IMG/VR virus record: IMGVR_UViG_3300036870_000006
Coordinates: 1 to 45,994 of that record
From: a virus
Direction: 5' to 3' (one strand)
Length of the DNA stretch: 45,994 nt
Positions 24,984 through 31,506 of the stretch are shown piece after piece (the first letter of the stretch is position 1; every line of letters begins with the position of its first letter). The position numbers and the translations under genes are program-made. Below the pieces are notes generated by a model. It ran no database searches. It was given only the letters and a program-made list of their open reading frames with translations, and was not told the DNA's origin.

Positions 24984-25062
24984 TGGATTCCCTGACAGGC
25001 ATCGAACCTGTGTTCTGAGATTCAAAGTGCTAGCAAGGACTATCAACCGAATGTTTGGGGAA
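24984..25062 (-). other. tRNA-like relic
   Basis: On the minus strand the 3' end looks like a tRNA: a perfect T arm (ACAGG-TTCGATG-CCTGT), then CAGGGAA, a discriminator base and CCA. A 5' TTCCC pairs with GGGAA for 5 of 7 acceptor positions. A CTTTGAA loop at the expected place would read anticodon TTG (Gln), but its stem has only 2 Watson-Crick pairs plus one wobble, and the D stem does not pair. It is best read as a decayed tRNA gene or a tRNA mimic between two mobile genes. Confidence 0.4.
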
Positions 25063-25077
25063 AATCTGCATCGTATG

Positions 25078-25608
25078 TTAAGCCATCCTTCGCTTGCCAC
25101 GCTGTTGGTGGTGGAACATCATGTGGGCCGACTGGCTGGGAAATATCTGCAGATTGTCAAGGACGAAGTTGTTACGGTTGCCGTCCTTGTGATGGACAAC
25201 TTCCCCCGGTTTCAGCACAATTCCAGATGCCTTAATTGCCTTAACTGCCAATCGTCCCAACTGCCTATCTACTGCCTTGTTCACCGAATCATACAATCTT
25301 GTGAGCTTGCCACCTACTTTGGAATACTCGCCAGACAGCGATCTGTCAGCATGGAAGCAAGCAGGGGAGCAGTACCCACCATTATCACCCTTCACATGAG
25401 AACGAGGTTTATCATAAGCCTCTTCGCAGAAACGACAGACCAGTGTCAGCACTTCCCGCCGATATGTTTCCACCCCCGCTGATTTCAGGACGTTGTACAC
25501 AGCAGGACGGCTGATGCCTGCCGCTTCCTGGATGCTCTTGATACTGGCCCCATCGTCATACATGGCTATAATCTCAGGAATGGTCAACTTGCATTTACGT
25601 AGTATCAT
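25078..25608 (-). CDS. HNH endonuclease with N-terminal helix-turn-helix
   Basis: 176 aa. Residues ~8-40 form a recombinase-like HTH (IIAMYDDGASIKSIQEAAGI then SRPAVYNVLKSAG). CRFCEEAYDKPRSH with a later CSPAC is a zinc knuckle. The C-terminus holds the HNH core VVHHKDGNRNNFVLDNLQIF and a trailing MMFHH. This architecture is that of free-standing phage homing endonucleases. A packaging-associated HNH is the alternative, because it sits between TerS and TerL. Good ribosome site (gggaggcgtacc ATG). Confidence 0.75.
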   Translation of the reverse strand: MILRKCKLTIPEIIAMYDDGASIKSIQEAAGISRPAVYNVLKSAGVETYRREVLTLVCRFCEEAYDKPRSHVKGDNGGYCSPACFHADRSLSGEYSKVGGKLTRLYDSVNKAVDRQLGRLAVKAIKASGIVLKPGEVVHHKDGNRNNFVLDNLQIFPSQSAHMMFHHQQRGKRRMA

Positions 25609-25732
25609 GGTACGCCTCCCTTATGGGAAAGTGTACATTGTTACGGTGAGGATGTAAAGTAGAATGTTTGAGGGAAAATATCATATTCCCATGGAGGGGA
25701 AGTAGTGGTAGTGCTGTGGCATGGTGACTTTG

Positions 25733-25765
25733 CCCCCCCGGTACCCTATACCCCCGCCCCCCCCC
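25733..25765 (-). promoter_or_regulatory. G-quadruplex-capable tract upstream of HNH gene
   Basis: On the minus strand four G-runs of 9, 5, 3 and 7 are separated by 1, 4 and 4 nt. This meets the usual G3+N1-7 rule for an intramolecular G-quadruplex. In the HNH mRNA leader it would lie about 125 nt before the start codon. Structure formation is a prediction. Confidence 0.6.
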
Positions 25766-25909
25766 GGCGTCCCTGCATCCCTCACTATTACTTAACATCG
25801 TAGACTCACCATAATATATCTTATGTTGCGCTGTGAGTATTATACTAGTGTTTACAAGGGGTTAGATATCTGAATGGGGGATTGATATATAGCACATTCT
25901 GCATATGGT

Positions 25910-25929
25910 TGTTGATAACCTGTGTATAA
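25910..25929 (-). promoter_or_regulatory. Pair of DnaA-box-like sites
   Basis: Minus strand TTATACACA (25929-25921) fits the DnaA box consensus TTATNCACA. TTATCAACA (25918-25910) is one base off. They are 2 bp apart in an AT-rich setting. It could be an origin element, or chance. Confidence 0.3.
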
Positions 25930-25935
25930 CTCCCG

Positions 25936-26454
25936 TCACCGGTTGAACCACTTGCTGACATCGGCATCGCTGACATTGGCGTTGAGGTTAACGTTGACCT
26001 GCTTATCGCCCCAAGTACCAGGATCACGCCGCTTTGCGATCTCCAAGTCAAAGCGTTGGAGTTGTTCCTGTTTGCGCAGATATGCCATTTGTTCTTTAGG
26101 ATCAATGGTTTGTAGGTCCATCGCCTCAGCTATGTGCTGATGCTTGTACAGTCTAGCAGTGCCTTGCATCTTGTGCGCTCGTGCCATAGCCTCTTGAAAA
26201 CCGGGGATGACTGACATCCATCGGTAATATGTAGCCTCAGATACTCCCGCTTTTTCTGCGGCTTGCCTGACTGTATCGCCTTCGGAAATGTACTGTTCTA
26301 GGTCTGCTATGATTTCAGGTGAGCATTTGGATATTGCGCCTTGGTTGCGCTTTTCGATGATTTCGGCGGCTTTGGCGAGGATGTTTACGGCGTCGATGTT
26401 GTTACCGTTCGAGCCGTCTGGATATGGCGTGATTGTCTTATCGTCACCGGCCAT
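25936..26454 (-). CDS. Terminase small subunit (TerS)
   Basis: 172 aa. A helix-turn-helix at ~60-80 (TVRQAAEKAGVSEATYYRWM) is followed by a helical oligomerisation region and a charged C-terminus (KRRDPGTWGDKQVNVNLNAN). The order HTH, helical core, KRRxPxxWG segment is typical of TerS proteins that recognise packaging sites. The TerL gene lies downstream, separated by the inserted HNH gene. Ribosome site AAGG about 9 nt before ATG. Confidence 0.75.
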   Translation of the reverse strand: MAGDDKTITPYPDGSNGNNIDAVNILAKAAEIIEKRNQGAISKCSPEIIADLEQYISEGDTVRQAAEKAGVSEATYYRWMSVIPGFQEAMARAHKMQGTARLYKHQHIAEAMDLQTIDPKEQMAYLRKQEQLQRFDLEIAKRRDPGTWGDKQVNVNLNANVSDADVSKWFNR

Positions 26455-26521
26455 AATGTGTGCCTTTCTGGGGGAGAGATTTTGAAGCTTGGTTATAGTT
26501 ATTTATCTTAATCTATATATT

Positions 26522-26545
26522 GCATTGCTCTAAGCATTGCTCTAA
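26522..26545. repeat. 12-bp tandem direct repeat
   Basis: Two exact head-to-tail copies of GCATTGCTCTAA, continuing with GCA. It overlaps the last codon and stop of the DUF1376-like gene and lies 68 bp before the TerS start on the minus strand. Possibly a slippage duplication or a TerS-type binding repeat. Confidence 0.6.
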
Positions 26546-26931
26546 GCACTTTGCCCCTTGATTTTGCGTTGTTTTTCTGCTTTTGCCTTACCACCTAGCG
26601 ATGCATTATAGGCACGCTTGGCGCAGATATCAGCTACCCTTTCCCATTCCAATCTTAACAGCGGGTTGTGAATCATTTTACCTGCCTGGATAACGAAAAT
26701 CAATTCTGCTCCGATAAGGTCACGCTTGGCAGATAACCATTGCTCTGGGAGCTTCCGGAGGTTGTAGGCTATCTCTTTATCGTCATTCCGGACCATTCCG
26801 GCGTTTCGCCACAAATAACACAGAAGGTCATAAAAGATCAAGCGCGTTGAATCCGGTAAAGACCTGATGCTGTAGCATTCGCCCCATTGGTCGAGGTGAA
26901 AGGGGAAATATGGCAGATTATATTCGCTCAT
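26542..26931 (-). CDS. DUF1376-like protein
   Basis: 129 aa from ATG 26931 (site GGGAG); an upstream in-frame start at 27018 lies beyond the -10 region and lacks a site. MSEYNLPYFPFHLDQW, IFYDLLCYLWRNAGMVRNDD and a C-terminal NASLGGKAKAEKQRK match the DUF1376/YdaU pattern (YxPxxxxDY... YxxLLxxxW... LPxDD... RSxAGxxGG). This is usually a phage replication-associated protein. It is the first gene of the leftward block, which is unusual for this family. Confidence 0.6.
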   Translation of the reverse strand: MSEYNLPYFPFHLDQWGECYSIRSLPDSTRLIFYDLLCYLWRNAGMVRNDDKEIAYNLRKLPEQWLSAKRDLIGAELIFVIQAGKMIHNPLLRLEWERVADICAKRAYNASLGGKAKAEKQRKIKGQSA

Positions 26932-27029
26932 GGATGTAGGCTCCCATGTCGGCGGAATGTATTGCACCCAGGGAGCGCCTAATTCTCCTCTTCGCCTGGC
27001 CGGGCTAGGGTGCAACAAACAACGGCCAC

Positions 27030-27045
27030 ATTATAGCCCTATAAT
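27030..27045. promoter_or_regulatory. 16-bp palindromic operator candidate over the late promoter -10
   Basis: ATTATAG-CC-CTATAAT is an inverted repeat with 7-bp perfect arms. It covers the -10 hexamer of the leftward promoter. A dimeric repressor bound here would block RNA polymerase. The XRE protein at 38470 and the Arc-like protein at 31715 are candidate binders. Confidence 0.55.
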
Positions 27046-27058
27046 CCCCCCATGTAAA
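27030..27058 (-). promoter_or_regulatory. Leftward sigma70 promoter for the late block
   Basis: Minus strand TTTACA (27058-27053), 17-nt spacer, perfect TATAAT (27035-27030). It is the only strong leftward promoter seen upstream of the DUF1376-TerS-TerL genes. It is divergent from the rightward promoter at 27131-27158. Confidence 0.7.
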
Positions 27059-27130
27059 CAGGATTGTTGTGCAGGGACTGGACAGAATAATTAAAATTGA
27101 AAATAATTGCATTTTTCTTCATTTTGTTGC

Positions 27131-27158
27131 TTGACAATAGATAAATCTGTGGTATATT
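27131..27158 (+). promoter_or_regulatory. Rightward early promoter
   Basis: Perfect TTGACA (27131-27136), 16-nt spacer, TATATT (27153-27158) in AT-rich DNA, about 38 bp before the first early gene. Very likely recognised by host sigma70 polymerase on entry. Confidence 0.75.
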
Positions 27159-27196
27159 TATATCAAAGGATGGAACAACGAACAAAGGGGGATGAA

Positions 27197-27421
27197 ATGA
27201 ACGCTCAGAGATTGCAGGCACAAAAAGAATACGATTCAGCTCTCAAAGCAGTTAGGTTGGCTGAATCTCGCAATGATGAATCGGCTTGGTTAGCGGCTGA
27301 TGGTAGACTTACCATTGCACGTTCGGCACTTGTAGCCGCTGAGATAGCAAATCCGCTCCCTGCTGAAATTAGGCGCGAGAATAATCTTCTCAGACTTCGC
27401 AACAGGGGGTGGGATATATGA
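27197..27421 (+). CDS. First early protein, unknown function
   Basis: 74 aa from the second ATG of ATGAAATGA (27197); the first ATG would give only two codons. MNAQRLQAQKEYDSALKAVR and SAWLAADGRLTIARSALVAA predict a small helical, probably coiled-coil protein. The aaaggggg ribosome site lies 6-8 nt upstream. No family recognised. Its stop overlaps the next start (ATGA). Confidence 0.7.
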   Translation: MNAQRLQAQKEYDSALKAVRLAESRNDESAWLAADGRLTIARSALVAAEIANPLPAEIRRENNLLRLRNRGWDI

Positions 27422-27612
27422 AAAAACATTGGTATAAGGGGAGCGTCACTGTGCGCTCTCCTCATTGGATGGGTAATAAATATTGGATTTATGATAAAAC
27501 ACTTTGCGGGTTAATGCGTGATCGAGATGATTTTCACCAAGATAGAGCAGAATCTTTGGCAGATATTACTTGCGTTAAATGTAAAACTATAAAGGAGGTG
27601 GAAGATGATTAA
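27418..27612 (+). CDS. Small protein with CxxC
   Basis: 64 aa from ATG 27418, which overlaps the upstream TGA. Aromatic-rich N-terminus (MKKHWYKGSVTVRSPHWMGN) and a C-terminal CVKC. Unknown function. Coupled to both neighbours by overlaps. Confidence 0.65.
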   Translation: MKKHWYKGSVTVRSPHWMGNKYWIYDKTLCGLMRDRDDFHQDRAESLADITCVKCKTIKEVEDD

Positions 27613-27778
27613 GCCATGTGAATGCGGTAACAATTGCTCAGTATGGTCGTCTCTATGCTCTAGCAGGGGGCATGGATACGCTGTTAACTGTAGTAATTGT
27701 CATCCAGGATGTGGACCGTGGGCTAAAACTAAAAAAGGTGCTATTCGTCTGTGGAATGCAGAGAGGAGAAAACCATGA
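27605..27778 (+). CDS. Lar-like restriction-alleviation family zinc protein
   Basis: 57 aa with eight Cys: CECG near the start, CSNC plus CGPWA in the middle, then AIRLWNAERR. The order PCxCG...V.C..C..GP.A.t..eAi..WN.R is the signature of the small Lar/restriction-alleviation zinc-ribbon family found on phages and prophages. By analogy it may modulate host type I restriction. It overlaps the upstream gene by 8 bp and the next start by 4 bp. Confidence 0.65.
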   Translation: MIKPCECGNNCSVWSSLCSSRGHGYAVNCSNCHPGCGPWAKTKKGAIRLWNAERRKP

Positions 27779-27960
27779 GAGGCGGAGTAAGAACGGGTGC
27801 CGGTCGCAAGGCCGGCATTCCCAACAAAGTGCAGAAAGAGAAGTCAGTCACCTATCAGATACGTGTTGACGCCAAAATGAAAGCGGCATTAATCGCCATA
27901 GGTCCGAAAGCTGTCAAGGCATGTTTGGCGGAATTGATCAAGACAACGCGCAGGGATTGA
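27775..27960 (+). CDS. Small basic DNA-binding-like protein
   Basis: 61 aa from ATG 27775. The N-terminus RGGVRTGAGRKAGIPNK is the basic arm common to small phage HTH/terminase-like proteins. SVTYQIRVDAKMKAALIAIG resembles a ribbon-helix-helix start. A DNA-binding role is inferred. Good overlap with the Lar-like gene. Confidence 0.6.
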   Translation: MRGGVRTGAGRKAGIPNKVQKEKSVTYQIRVDAKMKAALIAIGPKAVKACLAELIKTTRRD

Positions 27961-27999
27961 GGGGGTGGAAATTATTTTGCATGAGGTGAAAATAAATGC

Positions 28000-28028
28000 T
28001 TGACTATACCGTTAATGGGTAGTATAAC
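28000..28028 (+). promoter_or_regulatory. Rightward promoter before the ParB-like gene
   Basis: TTGACT (28000-28005), 17-nt spacer, TATAAC (28023-28028). About 40 bp upstream of ATG 28068, in the first non-coding gap of the early block. Confidence 0.65.
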
Positions 28029-28067
28029 TATAACTGTAGCGACAATGAAAATAAAAAGGGGGTTGTC

Positions 28068-28403
28068 ATGGCATACACTTATCAGGCACCGCATCAAGTA
28101 CGAGACAAAGCGAAACTGGCCGAAATGATTAAAACCCTGAAAAACGGTGGCACGCTCCCCCCTGTTGTTGTCTGCGGTGAAATTGCTTACACTGGCTCTC
28201 ATAGGCTTGCAGCTTGGGCCGCATGTGGCATAGATGCAGATGCGGTTGAAATCGAAGATGCCGACTATGTAGCCGCAATGGAGCTTTTAGACCTTGATCC
28301 TATGTATGACGATCCCCGAGACTACAACGAGCTTTGTGATGCTCTTTACCGAGTAGTTACTGACGATGCGGTTAAAACAGCTTTAGCTGACCAGAGAAAC
28401 TAA
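28068..28403 (+). CDS. ParB/sulfiredoxin-like fold protein
   Basis: 111 aa. LAEMIKTLKNGGTLPPVVVC then YTGSHRLAAWAACG matches the ParB-like nuclease/Srx core (LxPVxVxxGxxxxGxHRxxAA). The phage versions act in DNA binding or as nucleases; activity here is unknown. Its stop TAA lies within TAACCGCC, the left arm of a short hairpin that leads to the next gene. Confidence 0.65.
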   Translation: MAYTYQAPHQVRDKAKLAEMIKTLKNGGTLPPVVVCGEIAYTGSHRLAAWAACGIDADAVEIEDADYVAAMELLDLDPMYDDPRDYNELCDALYRVVTDDAVKTALADQRN

Positions 28404-28439
28404 CCGCCAGCCGGGGCGTTATCCGGCATTGGAGCCATT

Positions 28440-28622
28440 ATGAGTGCAAAAGAACTGATGGAGAAAGTAGGCACTATCGCAGTTATCAGCATGGAGAAAA
28501 TCAGGATCGAAGTCCGTATTACCGACGCCCGTTACAATTTCGGGCGGACTGAGTACCTCGTTAAACCTCTTGCCGGTGCCGGTGAGCAGTGGATTAATTC
28601 GGATAGGCTTTGTCACCCCTAA
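28440..28622 (+). CDS. Hypothetical small protein
   Basis: 60 aa, beta-rich (GTIAVISMEKIRIEVRITDA), no family recognised. The stop TAA again starts a TAAC...hairpin (28617-28650). Ribosome site is weak (ggagccatt). Confidence 0.6.
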   Translation: MSAKELMEKVGTIAVISMEKIRIEVRITDARYNFGRTEYLVKPLAGAGEQWINSDRLCHP

Positions 28623-28658
28623 CGCGCCGCCGGTCGCTTACCGGCTAAGGAGGAGGGG

Positions 28659-28790
28659 ATGACCGCCCTAGTTGAGCATATCGAATACGCCATTGAGCGC
28701 GCCGAACTCGCCCTCATCTGCCTGCTGGAGGATTTAAATCAGGTGTTCTGCAGAGTGGCGGGGATAACTTTAATCTTGCTGTTAATTTGA
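28659..28790 (+). CDS. Small amphipathic protein with hydrophobic C-terminus
   Basis: 43 aa: MTALVEHIEYAIERAELALI, then a CLLEDLN segment and a hydrophobic end (VAGITLILLLI). Strong ribosome site aaggaggagggg. Possibly membrane-associated. Too short for standard cut-offs. Confidence 0.5.
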   Translation: MTALVEHIEYAIERAELALICLLEDLNQVFCRVAGITLILLLI

Positions 28791-28805
28791 CCGCTACGGC
28801 GGGAG

Positions 28806-28866
28806 AGGTAACGGTTTTAGCACAGCAGACGGGCCTTTTCGGCCTGCTGCACAGCGCTTGTTATGC
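28806..28866 (+). other. attC-like recombination site A
   Basis: Left end AGGTAAC, right end GTTATGC. The inner CAGCAG...GGCC-TTTTC-GGCC...CTGCTG stem has a bulge of extrahelical bases (ACG). The 72-aa cassette gene begins 18 nt after the right end. Shape and polarity fit integron attC sites, but function is untested. Confidence 0.55.
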
Positions 28867-28883
28867 GTTGGGAGGTGATCGAA

Positions 28884-29102
28884 GTGGTAGAGCCTGTAAG
28901 CGAATTTGCATTCAAATACAACGGAAAATTAATTGATCTCATAATGATGAAATATGAGATCCGAAATTGTGGCGGTCGAAAAATCCACGAAAAAGGGCAG
29001 GCACTCTGTACACTCGCGTGTATCGTCGCTGATATTAACGAGGGCTTTGAGGTTGATGAAAGTCGAATTGACTGGGCGCTGGCTAAGTACGCCAACGCAT
29101 AA
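28884..29102 (+). CDS. Cassette-borne small protein
   Basis: 72 aa from GTG 28884, chosen because a perfect Shine-Dalgarno GGAGGTGATC lies just before it. The sequence is EFAFKYNGKLIDLIMMKYEI then ALCTLACIVADINEGFEVDE. No family recognised. It is framed by attC-like sites A and B, and its stop TAA is inside the left core of site B. The 16-bp leader GGAGGTGATCGAAGTG is identical to that of the gene at 41840. Confidence 0.65.
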   Translation: MVEPVSEFAFKYNGKLIDLIMMKYEIRNCGGRKIHEKGQALCTLACIVADINEGFEVDESRIDWALAKYANA

Positions 29103-29147
29103 CAGCCCTGCATTTGACCGGCCCGTCCGGTCGGAACGCGGTTAGCA
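29097..29147 (+). other. attC-like recombination site B
   Basis: Left end GCATAAC, right end GTTAGCA. Stem GACCGG-CCCGT-CCGGTC with unpaired GGAA on one side. The same central stem (ACCGG...CCGGT) occurs in sites D and I. The stop of the 72-aa gene overlaps the left core. Confidence 0.65.
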
Positions 29148-29180
29148 TCCCCTGTCATCAGGGGCGAGAGGGAGGGGAGA

Positions 29181-29327
29181 ATGAAGATTAATAGAGTTGC
29201 TAGACGCAAGATATTCTGCGTTAAATGCAGGAAAGATATCACCGGAAAAGTCCGCGTTGAAGGCCAAAATGGAGAAAATCCTAGGTGCCTGAAATGTGGT
29301 TTAGGTGTTACCGAAAATATAAGTTAG
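29181..29327 (+). CDS. Small zinc-ribbon protein
   Basis: 48 aa: MKINRVARRKIFCVKCRKDI, then NPRCLKCGLGVTENIS. CVKC and CLKC, 20 residues apart, form a zinc ribbon. Ribosome site ggaggggaga. Probable nucleic-acid or protein-binding module. Confidence 0.6.
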   Translation: MKINRVARRKIFCVKCRKDITGKVRVEGQNGENPRCLKCGLGVTENIS

Positions 29328-29357
29328 CCTCCCCTCGGGGAGATTGGAGGATGAGAG

Positions 29358-29552
29358 ATGAAACTGACAAATGTGAAAACTATCAACAAGAGGGTATCGT
29401 CCATGAGCTATGAAAATGGGTATGAGGATGGGCTGAATAAGGCTTGCGAGATAGCGGAAGGGTGCAAGTCACTCAACCCACACCCTGAACTTGGTGACGA
29501 TATTTGGGATGATGCTTGTCAACAAATAATAAAAACTATTAAGGCACTTTAG
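29358..29552 (+). CDS. Hypothetical small acidic protein
   Basis: 64 aa: SYENGYEDGLNKACEIAEGC then DIWDDACQQIIKTIKAL. A short helical protein with the common phage motif YxxGxxDGxxxAxEIA. Function unknown. Ribosome site ggaggatgag. Confidence 0.6.
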   Translation: MKLTNVKTINKRVSSMSYENGYEDGLNKACEIAEGCKSLNPHPELGDDIWDDACQQIIKTIKAL

Positions 29553-29582
29553 CCCCCTCCCCGGAGGGAAAGGAGATGGAAA

Positions 29583-29762
29583 ATGAGACAACCGATAGTT
29601 TATTCTGCTGAAGCAATTAAAAACTGGGATTGCGCCAAATACGAAAACCACCGATGGAGTCCGTCGCGTCCCGAAGGTCATAATCTTTCAAAGTGGTGGA
29701 AGAGATGGACTACCGCATGGGGAGTGCTGACAGGCAAATACGATGCCTTAACTTGGCAGTAG
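29583..29762 (+). CDS. Trp-rich small protein
   Basis: 59 aa from ATG 29583: MRQPIVYSAEAIKNWDCAKY then LSKWWKRWTTAWGVLTGKYD. Seven Trp in 59 residues. An upstream ATG at 29576 gives only 11 codons. The alternation of Trp and basic residues fits DNA or protein binding, but no family was recognised. Confidence 0.55.
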   Translation: MRQPIVYSAEAIKNWDCAKYENHRWSPSRPEGHNLSKWWKRWTTAWGVLTGKYDALTWQ

Positions 29763-29792
29763 CCCCGGCATGACCGGGGGAGGGGGAGAGAC

Positions 29793-30347
29793 GTGGAAGT
29801 CGCTGTTCTTTTTGTCAGAGCAGATTCGGAATACAAAAAAATGCCACAATGTGACTGTTACGATTTTGACCGTGATGCTCATTCGTTCTCTGGAGGTATG
29901 CCAGTAATTGCACATCCACCATGTAGAGCGTGGGGAGTGCTGGCACACATGGCAAAACCAAGACCGGGAGAACGCGACCTTGCGTTGTGGGCTGTAGATC
30001 AAGTGCGGACAAACGGTGGCTGCTTAGAGCATCCAGCTGGCAGCCGACTATGGAAAGAAGCGAATCTACCGGAAGAGGGCATGTTTCCTGATGAGTTCGG
30101 CGGATATACAGTAGAAATAGACCAATACGCATTCGGTCATGTGGCGAACAAGCCGACCAAAATTTACATTGTTGGCTGCCCTTTGCAAAAATTGCCGCCG
30201 ATACCGGTAAAACACGGGCGAGCTACAAAGTCGATCACAGGACAGGTGTCAGGCACTAAACGTTGTACGCAATTAGAAAGGGAGTATACACCCGAAGCAT
30301 TAAGACAATGGCTGTTGAATGTAGCTATCCAGTGCTCTAAAGTTTAG
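29793..30347 (+). CDS. HPPCR-motif phage protein of unknown function
   Basis: 184 aa from GTG 29793. VIAHPPCRAWGVLAHMAKPR at ~38-57, then LEHPAGSRLW and EIDQYAFGHVANKPTKIYIV. The PPC segment resembles the catalytic PPCQ of cytosine C5 methyltransferases, and this family is found on many phages without assigned role. No S-adenosylmethionine motif is evident, so enzymatic function is uncertain. Confidence 0.6.
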   Translation: MEVAVLFVRADSEYKKMPQCDCYDFDRDAHSFSGGMPVIAHPPCRAWGVLAHMAKPRPGERDLALWAVDQVRTNGGCLEHPAGSRLWKEANLPEEGMFPDEFGGYTVEIDQYAFGHVANKPTKIYIVGCPLQKLPPIPVKHGRATKSITGQVSGTKRCTQLEREYTPEALRQWLLNVAIQCSKV

Positions 30348-30371
30348 CCCCTCTCAGGGGAAGGAGGGAAA

Positions 30372-30509
30372 GTGACCGAATACATCTTTAAACCCGCCCG
30401 AAGTTTGACACCGGAGGAAATAGCCGACCTGATAGCAAAAGGCGAAATCACTCCGGTGGAGCGGATCAGGGACGGGCTGTTAAGGGAATCCAAGACCTGG
30501 ATTGATTAG
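30372..30509 (+). CDS. Small helical protein
   Basis: 45 aa from GTG 30372: VTEYIFKPARSLTPEEIADL then GEITPVERIRDGLLRES. Good site aaggagggaaa. Function unknown. Confidence 0.5.
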   Translation: MTEYIFKPARSLTPEEIADLIAKGEITPVERIRDGLLRESKTWID

Positions 30510-30534
30510 TCATTAACCATCACGGAGGGACAAC

Positions 30535-30783
30535 ATGGGAACAATTCACGCCGCCAGATTCGACGCTAGCCCCCGACTTCAAAGGGTATTCGCTCTACTC
30601 TCCGATGGTGACGAGTACACCACGCGCCGGATAGTCAGGGAAGCCGATGTATGCGCTGTCAATTCAATCATGGCAGAGCTTCGCCAGAACAGTATCCCCG
30701 TAACCTGTCGCATCCTTCGCAGAGGGGTTTATACTTATCAGCTAACGGAATTAGCCGGAGCGGTTTGGGTAATCAAGGAGTAA
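30535..30783 (+). CDS. Winged-helix-like regulator
   Basis: 82 aa. RLQRVFALLSDGDEYTTRRI then VNSIMAELRQNSIPVTCRIL and GVYTYQLT. The pattern (xxxVLxLLxDGxxxTTxxIVxxxxVxAVxSxIxELRxxG) is a small winged-helix domain common on phages and prophages. May control early gene expression. Confidence 0.65.
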   Translation: MGTIHAARFDASPRLQRVFALLSDGDEYTTRRIVREADVCAVNSIMAELRQNSIPVTCRILRRGVYTYQLTELAGAVWVIKE

Positions 30784-30804
30784 TCAAACGACACGGAGGG
30801 CACT

Positions 30805-31020
30805 TTGAAATACTTCACCATCAACAACTTCGACGTTTACATGTTCTCGCCCCATATCTCCCATGAGAGGCACCTTGCGGCTATCGGGCATACTGTCGGC
30901 CAAGTATCGGGCGCGGGGTTCTGGACTCCTGACAGGGGCTGTCACGGCTTTTCGGACTCTCTCAATATAGGGCCGGGGGTACTGGATAACGAACTCATAC
31001 GGATTGCACATGGAGGGTAA
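30805..31020 (+). CDS. Hypothetical early protein
   Basis: 71 aa from TTG 30805 (site ggaggg, 5 nt upstream). MKYFTINNFDVYMFSPHISH and RHLAAIGHTVGQVSGAGFWT. The pattern FxxSxxxSHxxxA suggests a recurring phage protein of unknown role. Its stop lies 1 bp before the next ATG (GGTAACATGG). Confidence 0.6.
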   Translation: MKYFTINNFDVYMFSPHISHERHLAAIGHTVGQVSGAGFWTPDRGCHGFSDSLNIGPGVLDNELIRIAHGG

Positions 31021-31021
31021 C

Positions 31022-31357
31022 ATGGCTAGAGAAATTAGGTTCAGGGCTTGGGATGGCGGAAAAATGTTAACGCCTGATTACATCGCCGATGACGGTGTAG
31101 CTTGCTATTGGTCGGATTGTAGGGTTGGACATCGCAAAGCCCATATCGTCATGCAGTTTACCGGACTCCTCGACAAGAACGGCAAAGAGATTTATGAGGG
31201 GGATATAATCCAATGGGATACATCTGATTATTCTGACTTGCGGTGCGCCGTGAGTTTTTGCCCTCCATCTTTTACCTTGCCGGGAGATGATGGTGGGAAC
31301 TTGGAAATCATTGGCAATATCTACGAAAACCCTGAATTGCTCGGAGGGCCAAAATGA
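31022..31357 (+). CDS. YopX-family protein
   Basis: 111 aa. REIRFRAWDGGKMLTPDYIA, VMQFTGLLDKNGKEIYEGDI and EIIGNIYENPELL are the hallmarks of the YopX family (IKFRAWDxxxxxM, QxTGLxDKxGKxIYEGDI, VIGNIxENPELL). Function of the family is unknown; very common in phages of many hosts. ATG chosen at 31022 by the family N-terminus. Confidence 0.85.
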   Translation: MAREIRFRAWDGGKMLTPDYIADDGVACYWSDCRVGHRKAHIVMQFTGLLDKNGKEIYEGDIIQWDTSDYSDLRCAVSFCPPSFTLPGDDGGNLEIIGNIYENPELLGGPK

Positions 31358-31506
31358 CCAACAAACTAATTCAAACCATCTTATGGGAGGAATCCAGATT
31401 CTCCCACCGAAAGCGGCGTATTCCCATGTGGGTGAAAGGTCTTCTCTACGGAGCGGCCTTTATTACCGCCGCTATCCTTGTGAGTAGCATTATTATCGGG
31501 AAATAA
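31354..31506 (+). CDS. Small single-pass membrane protein
   Basis: 50 aa with a basic N-terminal half (WEESRFSHRKRRIPMWVKG) and a hydrophobic C-terminal segment (LLYGAAFITAAILVSSIIIG). ATG overlaps the YopX stop (ATGA). Function unknown. Confidence 0.6.
   Translation: MTNKLIQTILWEESRFSHRKRRIPMWVKGLLYGAAFITAAILVSSIIIGK

Larger units (their letters stand above)
25609..25935. other. 327-bp non-coding gap between TerS and HNH genes
   Basis: No supportable gene. It holds a long C-rich tract (25733-25765), an AT-rich part with a minus-strand TATAAT at 25844-25839 lacking a clear -35, and two DnaA-box-like sequences near its right end (25910-25929). Two overlapping minus ORFs here have no ribosome site and odd composition. 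Confidence 0.6.

Noticed and set aside
25595-25798. 67-aa minus-strand ORF spanning the G-rich tract
   Set aside because: No ribosome site, low-complexity content, and overlap with the HNH gene.
28398-28424. AACTAAC ... GTTATCC short hairpin as a tenth attC site
   Set aside because: Only 27 bp with no two-block stem and no unpaired bases. It resembles the simple early spacers. The TAAC-overlapping stop is noted, but the length is well below any known attC.
28617-28650. CCCTAAC ... GCTAAGG hairpin as a further attC site
   Set aside because: The right core has GCT where GTT is required and the site is 34 bp. Possibly a degenerate site; not counted.
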